Of a stretch of DNA of 64,000 bases, positions 59,000 to 64,000 are shown in pieces (position 1 is the first letter of the stretch; every line of letters begins with the position of its first letter). The translations under genes and the position numbers were made by a program. Below the pieces are notes generated by a model. That model was given only the letters and a program-made list of their open reading frames with translations, was not told the origin of the DNA and made no database searches. The DNA comes from Croceibacterium segetis (GTDB lineage Bacteria; Pseudomonadota; Alphaproteobacteria; Sphingomonadales; Sphingomonadaceae), in assembly GCF_011320115.1 (NCBI RefSeq), contig NZ_JAANOZ010000014.1, forward strand, positions 1 to 64,000. Direction: 5' to 3'.

Positions 59000-60565
59000 A
59001 TGGTCGATAATGTTCGCAAGATCCTGATCGTCGGCGGCGGAACCGCCGGCTGGCTGACCGCCGGTTATCTGGCCCGCCGTCTCGCCGCAGACCTTCCCGG
59101 CGGTGTGGAGATCCGGCTGGTCGAAAGCCGCGACATCGGCATTCTCGGAGTGGGCGAGGGAACCTTCCCGACCATCCGCCGCACGCTAGCGACGATCGGT
59201 ATCGACGAGGCCGAGATGGTCCGCCGGTGCGGGGCGACCTTCAAGCAGGGCGCCAAATTCGTCGATTGGGTTCGCCCACCGGGTACATCGAACCCGGATC
59301 ACTACTTCCACGCCTTCCAGGTCGCCGAGAGCCCCGGCGGGCTGGAATTGCTGCCGTACTGGTTGCTCGGCGCCGCAGGCGACCGGGCGTGGGACGAAGT
59401 GAGCTCACCGCAAAAGGCTGCCGCCGACGCCAACCGCGCGCCCAAGCTTCCGACGCACCCGAACTTCGTCGGCCCGCTCAACTACGCGTTCCATTTCGAC
59501 GCCATCACTCTGGCGGAGCTGCTGCGCGATCAGGCGATCGCCAACGGGGTCGATCACCTGGTCGACACGGTCACGGAAGTGCTGCTGGCCGCGGACGGAG
59601 CCATCGCCGCCGTCCGCACGCAGGACCATGGCGTGCTCGAGGCCGATCTCTACATCGACTGCACGGGCTTTCGCGCCGAGCTGATCGGCAAGGCGCTGGG
59701 CGTGCCATACCGAACCTGCCGCAAGGAATTGTTCTGCGATCGCGCCGTGGCGATCCAGGTGCCTTATTCGCACGCCAAAGATCCCATCGCGTCGTATACG
59801 ATCTCGACCGCGCAGGAAGCCGGCTGGACCTGGGACATCGGCCTCGACGGCCGCCGCGGCACCGGCCACGTCTATTCCTCGGATCATACCGACGACGATC
59901 GCGCCGAAGTCGTGCTTCGAAGCTATCTCGGCCCCGCCGCCGACCGCCTCGAGGCGCGGCGGCTACGCTTCGATCCCGGTTATCGCGAAGTCAATTGGCA
60001 GAAGAACTGCGTCGCCATCGGCCTCTCGAGCGGTTTCTTCGAACCGCTCGAGGCGACCGGCATCGTTTTTTCGGAGCTCGCAGCGGGCCTCGTCGCAAAC
60101 CTTTTCCCATGGGGCGGCGACTTCGAGACGTCGGCGCGCCAGTTCAACGCGATCATGCGCCAACGCTACGAACGCACGCTCGATTTCATCAAACTGCACT
60201 ATTGCCTGACACAACGCCGCGACACCGCCTTCTGGCGCGACAACGCCGAAGCGTCGAGCGTGCCAAACAGCCTTCTCGAGCGGCTCGACCGGTGGCGCTT
60301 CCGCCCGCCGTCGGAGCTCGACATCGATCCCGTTCTCGACATCTTCACCGAACCGAGCTGGCAATACGTCCTTTACGGCATGGAATGGAAAACCGACCTG
60401 AGCGCCAAGGCCGGCATCTACCGCTATCATGACGACGCGCGCGCGGCCTTCGCGGAGGTGCAGCGGCAGGCACGGTACGCTTTCGCCAACCTGCCGACCA
60501 ACCGGCAGCTGGTCGAATATGCCCGCACCCGGGACTTCGGTACGCCGGGATCGGCCGCGGCATGA
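59000..60565 (+). CDS. Tryptophan-halogenase-like flavoprotein 1
   Basis: I use ATG 59000 (521 residues) because the FAD motif ILIVGGGTAGWLTAGYLAR normally begins close to the N-terminus; ATG 58955 is possible. The conserved Lys that carries the chloramine in tryptophan halogenases is present (Lys82, GATFKQGAKF). The family WxWxIP motif is altered to WTWDIGL. Family members use FADH2 and halide, but most proteins beside TonB receptors have no known substrate. It overlaps its paralogue by ATGA, so they probably act together. Confidence 0.85.
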   Translation: MVDNVRKILIVGGGTAGWLTAGYLARRLAADLPGGVEIRLVESRDIGILGVGEGTFPTIRRTLATIGIDEAEMVRRCGATFKQGAKFVDWVRPPGTSNPDHYFHAFQVAESPGGLELLPYWLLGAAGDRAWDEVSSPQKAAADANRAPKLPTHPNFVGPLNYAFHFDAITLAELLRDQAIANGVDHLVDTVTEVLLAADGAIAAVRTQDHGVLEADLYIDCTGFRAELIGKALGVPYRTCRKELFCDRAVAIQVPYSHAKDPIASYTISTAQEAGWTWDIGLDGRRGTGHVYSSDHTDDDRAEVVLRSYLGPAADRLEARRLRFDPGYREVNWQKNCVAIGLSSGFFEPLEATGIVFSELAAGLVANLFPWGGDFETSARQFNAIMRQRYERTLDFIKLHYCLTQRRDTAFWRDNAEASSVPNSLLERLDRWRFRPPSELDIDPVLDIFTEPSWQYVLYGMEWKTDLSAKAGIYRYHDDARAAFAEVQRQARYAFANLPTNRQLVEYARTRDFGTPGSAAA

Positions 60566-62094
60566 CCGCTGAGCGCACGCCAGATCCGATCCGCAAGGTC
60601 GTCATCGTCGGCGGCGGCACGGCGGGCTGGATGGCGGCGGCGGCGCTGTCGCGGCTGACCGCCGGCGACGTGAGCGTCACCCTCGTCGAGTCCGAAGAGA
60701 TCGGCACCGTCGGCGTCGGCGAAGCGACCATTCCGCCACTGCTCGACTTCAACAACGCGCTCGGCATCGACCAGCTGGAGTTCATCCGCGAGACCCAGGC
60801 GACGTTCAAACTCGGGATCGAATTCGTGAACTGGGCTCGCCAGGGCGACCGGTACATCCATCCGTTTGGCGTTTACGGGCGCGACTCCAACGGCGTGAAG
60901 TTCCACCAGATCTGGCTGAAGGACCGCCAAGGCGAAGGCTTTGCTGGCGAACCGGGCGCCATCGGCGAATATTGCCTGTCGGTGGTCGCGGCGCGGGACA
61001 ATCGCTTCACCTGGCCGACCTCGAACCCCGGCGCGGTGCTGTCGACCTTGCGCTACGCTTTTCATTTCGACGCCAGCCTCTACGCCCGCTACCTCCGCGG
61101 CTACGCTGAAGAGGGCGGCGTGAAGCGGGTCGAAGGCCGCATCGAACAGGTCGAGCAGGACCCCCGAACTGGCTTCATCACGGCGGTGCGGCTGAACGAC
61201 GGCCGCCTCGTAAGTGGCGAGCTCTTTGTCGACTGCAGCGGCTTTCGCTCGCTTCTGCTCGGCCAGACGCTCGGCATTCCCTATCGCAGCTGGCAGCACT
61301 GGCTGCCGTGCGACCGCGCGATCGCCGCTCCTTGTGCCTCCGCAGCGGAGCTGACCCCCTATACCCGTGCAACCGCCGGCTCCGCCGGTTGGCGCTGGCG
61401 CATTCCGCTACAGCACCGCACCGGAAACGGCCATGTGTTCTCGAGCGCGCATATCGACGAAGCGCGCGCGCTCGACGAACTGCTGAGCGGCCTCGACGGA
61501 GCGCCCGTGGCCGAACCGCGCACCTTGCGTTTCGAAGCCGGCCGGCGCGAACGGCCGTGGGAGAAGAACTGCGTGGCGATCGGCCTTTCCGCGGGCTTCA
61601 TCGAACCCCTGGAATCGACCAGCATTCACCTTATCCAGTCAGGCATCTTCAAGCTGATGGGGTTGTTTCCCGACCGCGGCTTCGATCCGTCCGAGATCGA
61701 ACAGTACAATTCACTGCTGGTCGACGAATATGAGCGGATCCGTGATTTCATCATCCTCCACTACGCGGCCACGGAGCGCGACGATTCCGACTTCTGGAAC
61801 TACTGCCGCACAATGGAGATACCCGACACTCTGGCGCAAAAGCTCGAGCTTTGGGCTGGCAAGGCACGGCTGTTCCGGACGCCGCTTGATCTGTTCACCG
61901 ACGATAGCTGGATCGCGGTGCTGCTGGGCCAACGCAAGTTTCCGCGATCGCACGATCCGCTGGCCGATGCCTTCGATCCGGTTCAATCGCGGCAATTCAT
62001 CGCGTCCATTCGGGACGTGATCGAGAAAACGGCGCTCGCGATGCCGCGGCACCAGGACTTCATCGCGCGCCATTGCGCGGCACCGCAACAATAG
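60562..62094 (+). CDS. Tryptophan-halogenase-like flavoprotein 2
   Basis: The 510-residue protein has VVIVGGGTAGWMAAAALSRL for FAD, the halogenase Lys83 (QATFKLGIEF) and an intact WRWRIPLQHRTGNGHVFSS region with WxWxIP. It therefore has every residue I would look for in an active FADH2-dependent halogenase, unlike its neighbour. No signal peptide is present, so it is cytoplasmic. Lying between a glycan receptor and an arabinofuranosidase, its substrate is not obvious; a tryptophan residue or an aromatic decoration of the glycan are guesses. No flavin reductase gene is seen. Confidence 0.87.
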   Translation: MTAERTPDPIRKVVIVGGGTAGWMAAAALSRLTAGDVSVTLVESEEIGTVGVGEATIPPLLDFNNALGIDQLEFIRETQATFKLGIEFVNWARQGDRYIHPFGVYGRDSNGVKFHQIWLKDRQGEGFAGEPGAIGEYCLSVVAARDNRFTWPTSNPGAVLSTLRYAFHFDASLYARYLRGYAEEGGVKRVEGRIEQVEQDPRTGFITAVRLNDGRLVSGELFVDCSGFRSLLLGQTLGIPYRSWQHWLPCDRAIAAPCASAAELTPYTRATAGSAGWRWRIPLQHRTGNGHVFSSAHIDEARALDELLSGLDGAPVAEPRTLRFEAGRRERPWEKNCVAIGLSAGFIEPLESTSIHLIQSGIFKLMGLFPDRGFDPSEIEQYNSLLVDEYERIRDFIILHYAATERDDSDFWNYCRTMEIPDTLAQKLELWAGKARLFRTPLDLFTDDSWIAVLLGQRKFPRSHDPLADAFDPVQSRQFIASIRDVIEKTALAMPRHQDFIARHCAAPQQ

Positions 62095-62106
62095 GGGATT
62101 ATTGTC

Positions 62107-63669
62107 ATGACCGTCGGACGATTGAAGGCCGCCGCGGCAGCGCTGGCCTGTACCGTCATGCTCGGCACATCGGGCGCTGCGGCGGCCAGGCCCGCGGCCG
62201 AAAGCGCCAGTGTCTCGATCGACCTGGAGCATCCGGGGCCGACGATCGAGCCGGCCGTCTACGGGCAGTTCTCGGAGCACCTCGGCAATGGCATCTATCC
62301 CGGCATCTGGGTCGGGCCGGATTCGCCGATCCCCAACACGAACGGCTATCGCAACGACGTTGTCGCCGCGCTGAAGCACATCCATGTTCCCGTGCTCCGC
62401 TGGCCCGGCGGCTGCTTCGCCGACCAGTATGACTGGCGCGACGGCATCGGGCCGCGGGCCAAACGCCCGGTGCGGGTCAACGCCAGCTGGGGCGGCGTCG
62501 AGGAGACCAACGCCTTCGGCACGCATGAATTCATGGACTTTGCCGAACTGATCGGCGCTGATGCCTATATTTCCGGCAACATGGGCTCGATGGAGCCGCG
62601 GGCGATGGCGCAGTGGGTGGAGTACATGACTTCGCCCTCGCACTCCTCCCTCGCCGAGGAGCGGCGCGCGAATGGCCGCGACAAGCCCTGGCACCTCAAG
62701 TACCTCGGCTTCGGCAACGAGACCTGGGGCTGCGGCGGCGAGATGACCGCCGAAGTCTCGGCGATGACTCACCGGCGCTTCCAGACTTTCGTCAGCGCGC
62801 CGTCGCAGAACGGCCCGATGGTTCGGGTGGCGAGCGGCGCGTCCGGCGACGACTATGCTTTCACCGACACCATGATGCGACTGGCGGCCGACAAGATGGA
62901 TGCGATCAGTCTCCACTATTACACCTTGCGCGGCGGCTGGGACAAGAAGGGCGGCGCTCTCGGGTTCGACGACGCCGGCTGGGCCAAGCAGATCGAGCGG
63001 GCCCGCCGCATGGACGAGATCATCACCGGCCACAGCACGGTGATGGACAAGTACGATCCGAAGAAGCGGGTGGGGCTGTTCGTCGACGAATGGGGCAACT
63101 GGTTCGACAGCGATCCGAAGGAGGATCTCGGAGTCCTGTACCAGCAGAATTCGCTGCTTGACGCGGTCACCGCGGCGACCACGCTCAACATCTTCCACCG
63201 CCATTCCGACCGCGTCCGGCTCGGCGCGATCGCGCAGATGATCAACGTGCTGCAGGCGATGATCCTCACGGACGGTGCGAAGATGGTGCTGACGCCGACC
63301 TATCACGTGTTCGACATGTACCAGCCGTTCATGGGCGCGACGCCTTACCCCGTGACGATCCAGTCGCCGACCTTCAAGGCCGGCGACACGACTTTGCCAA
63401 TGGTCGACGCCACCGCGGCTCGCGGCAAGGACGGCCAGCTGTGGCTGGCGCTGGTTAACGCCGACCCGGAACGCGCCGCGCAGGTCAAGCTCGGTGCCGA
63501 AGGCTCGGTGAAGGGCAGCGTGCTCACCGCCGACGAGATCGACGCCCACAACTCCTTCGACCACCCCGACACTGTCGCTCCGCGGCCTTTCGCGCAGAGG
63601 GCGGGCAAGAACGGCCTGATTCTGAACCTGCCGTCGAAATCAGTCGTCGTGGTAGAGGTGGATCGCTGA
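62107..63669 (+). CDS. GH51 alpha-L-arabinofuranosidase (copy 2)
   Basis: This 520-residue exported enzyme (signal AAAALACTVMLGTSGAAAA) parallels copy 1 at 36181 over its length: WPGGCFADQYDWRDGIGP, acid/base Glu in GFGNETWGCGG and nucleophile Glu in LFVDEWGNWFDS. It releases L-arabinofuranose. The gene is 12 bases after the second halogenase gene and so belongs to the receptor operon. Two GH51 enzymes in one locus suggest different linkages or chain lengths. Confidence 0.93.
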   Translation: MTVGRLKAAAAALACTVMLGTSGAAAARPAAESASVSIDLEHPGPTIEPAVYGQFSEHLGNGIYPGIWVGPDSPIPNTNGYRNDVVAALKHIHVPVLRWPGGCFADQYDWRDGIGPRAKRPVRVNASWGGVEETNAFGTHEFMDFAELIGADAYISGNMGSMEPRAMAQWVEYMTSPSHSSLAEERRANGRDKPWHLKYLGFGNETWGCGGEMTAEVSAMTHRRFQTFVSAPSQNGPMVRVASGASGDDYAFTDTMMRLAADKMDAISLHYYTLRGGWDKKGGALGFDDAGWAKQIERARRMDEIITGHSTVMDKYDPKKRVGLFVDEWGNWFDSDPKEDLGVLYQQNSLLDAVTAATTLNIFHRHSDRVRLGAIAQMINVLQAMILTDGAKMVLTPTYHVFDMYQPFMGATPYPVTIQSPTFKAGDTTLPMVDATAARGKDGQLWLALVNADPERAAQVKLGAEGSVKGSVLTADEIDAHNSFDHPDTVAPRPFAQRAGKNGLILNLPSKSVVVVEVDR

Positions 63670-63814
63670 GGGCGCCGCTCTCCGCTCTTCCCGGCGAGGC
63701 GACATTGAGCCCAATGCCGAAGCCATCTAGCGGCGTTCGTCGCGCTGCTGGGATCGCCGAGCCTGACGGCGGCGCAGTTTCTAATCCGCATCGCGACCGG
63801 CCGCGCCGACTATA

Positions 63815-63825
63815 TTGTCTGACTA
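63815..63825. promoter_or_regulatory. GntR-type operator variant TTGTCTGACTA
   Basis: The site matches TnGT-N3-ACnA and the boxes before the TonB receptor in its first nine bases. It lies 123 bases before the gene at the right edge. Confidence 0.45.
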
Positions 63826-63863
63826 TTGCCACGATAGCCGCGATCCGGCACAGAGCGCAAAGA

Positions 63864-63875
63864 GGTAGCGCTACC
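63864..63875. promoter_or_regulatory. LacI-type palindrome GGTAGCGCTACC (xyl-box-like)
   Basis: A perfect 12-bp palindrome lies 73 bases before the last start codon. On the minus strand TGGTAGCGCTACCT agrees in 12 of 14 bases with TGGTAGCGCTAACA, the xyl-box of Caulobacter and Xanthomonas xylose genes. A LacI-family sugar repressor encoded elsewhere would bind it. Confidence 0.55.
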
Positions 63876-63948
63876 ATTCCGTTGCGGCAGAATCGTGCCG
63901 CCGAGTGTGGCGCACGAGAGGCGGAATTGTGAGGGAGGGGGTTTGAAG

Positions 63949-64000
63949 ATGCGCGCACCGGGCAAGGCTCTGGCGGTTTCACTGTTCCTTGTGGGATATG
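63949..64000 (+). CDS. Start of an exported protein (partial)
   Basis: An ATG at 63949 follows the strong ribosome site GAGGGAGGGGG and opens a frame that leaves the window after 17 residues. The visible part, MRAPGKALAVSLFLVGY, has the basic start and hydrophobic run of a signal peptide. Given the position and the sugar-type operators upstream, another glycoside hydrolase or related exported protein is expected, but nothing of the mature part can be seen. Confidence 0.6.
   Translation, partial: MRAPGKALAVSLFLVGY

Noticed and set aside
61711-63564. Open frame of 617 codons on the minus strand
   Set aside because: It is antisense to the end of the second halogenase-like gene and to GH51; composition bias alone explains it.
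1-64000. tRNA, rRNA, transposase or integration site
   Set aside because: None was seen on reading either strand. The changes between loci look like gene-dense junctions, not element boundaries.

Overview
The window is GC-rich, densely packed alphaproteobacterial DNA and most likely comes from a sphingomonad (Sphingomonas/Novosphingobium group). This is inferred from the content: a DUF6481 gene, LigD-like dehydrogenases beside GST paralogues, plant-glycan loci built around a TonB-dependent receptor with tryptophan-halogenase-like partners, non-phosphorylative sugar pathways, and many ATGA stop/start overlaps. I found no rRNA, tRNA, CRISPR array, transposase or phage gene.

Layout. (1) 1-11.0 kb: the end of an unknown gene, two tandem GSTs, an MFS transporter, a secreted DUF8021-like protein, several small sphingomonad proteins, a repeat-truncated small gene, two LigD-like short-chain dehydrogenases, and divergently a MarR regulator with a third GST. 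This looks like an aromatic or aryl-ether type catabolic or detoxification region. (2) 11.2-15.8 kb: a four-gene tripartite efflux operon (NodT-type outer-membrane factor, MacA-like adaptor, MacB-type ATPase and permease as separate proteins). (3) 15.9-33.1 kb: a complete nitrate-assimilation locus: NasT (ANTAR) and NasS sensor pair, NrtA/B/CD-like ABC importer, porin, FNT nitrite channel, a PP2C phosphatase-kinase fusion, cyanase, NirB, NirD, NasA and a uroporphyrinogen-III methyltransferase for siroheme. Two leaders, before nrtA and before nirB, each hold a pair of hairpins with six-base loops (A at loop position 1, G at 4) whose second hairpin overlaps an intrinsic terminator. That is the signature of ANTAR-protein antitermination. 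A third such hairpin pair lies inside the operon, before the porin gene, without a visible terminator.

(4) 33.1-64 kb: a plant cell-wall glycan utilisation locus. It encodes GH43, GH51 (two copies), GH29, GH5, GH39, GH42 and GH97 enzymes, a double-domain esterase, a FucP-like sugar importer, galactose mutarotase, a sugar 1-dehydrogenase, an IlvD/Edd-type aldonate dehydratase, an FAH-family protein, DgoK and DgoA, a GntR/FCD regulator, a TonB-dependent receptor and two tryptophan-halogenase-like flavoproteins. The enzyme mix fits a branched glycan such as fucosylated or arabinosylated xyloglucan, or another arabinose- and galactose-rich hemicellulose. Released L-arabinose and D-galactose would be oxidised to aldonates and then split.

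Short dyads of the form TTGT-N3-ACAA, the pattern expected for FadR-type GntR proteins, recur in at least four promoter regions of this locus, with a related 19-bp element in two places. I infer that the GntR protein at 54.9 kb controls the locus. A LacI-type xyl-box-like palindrome precedes the gene cut by the right edge.
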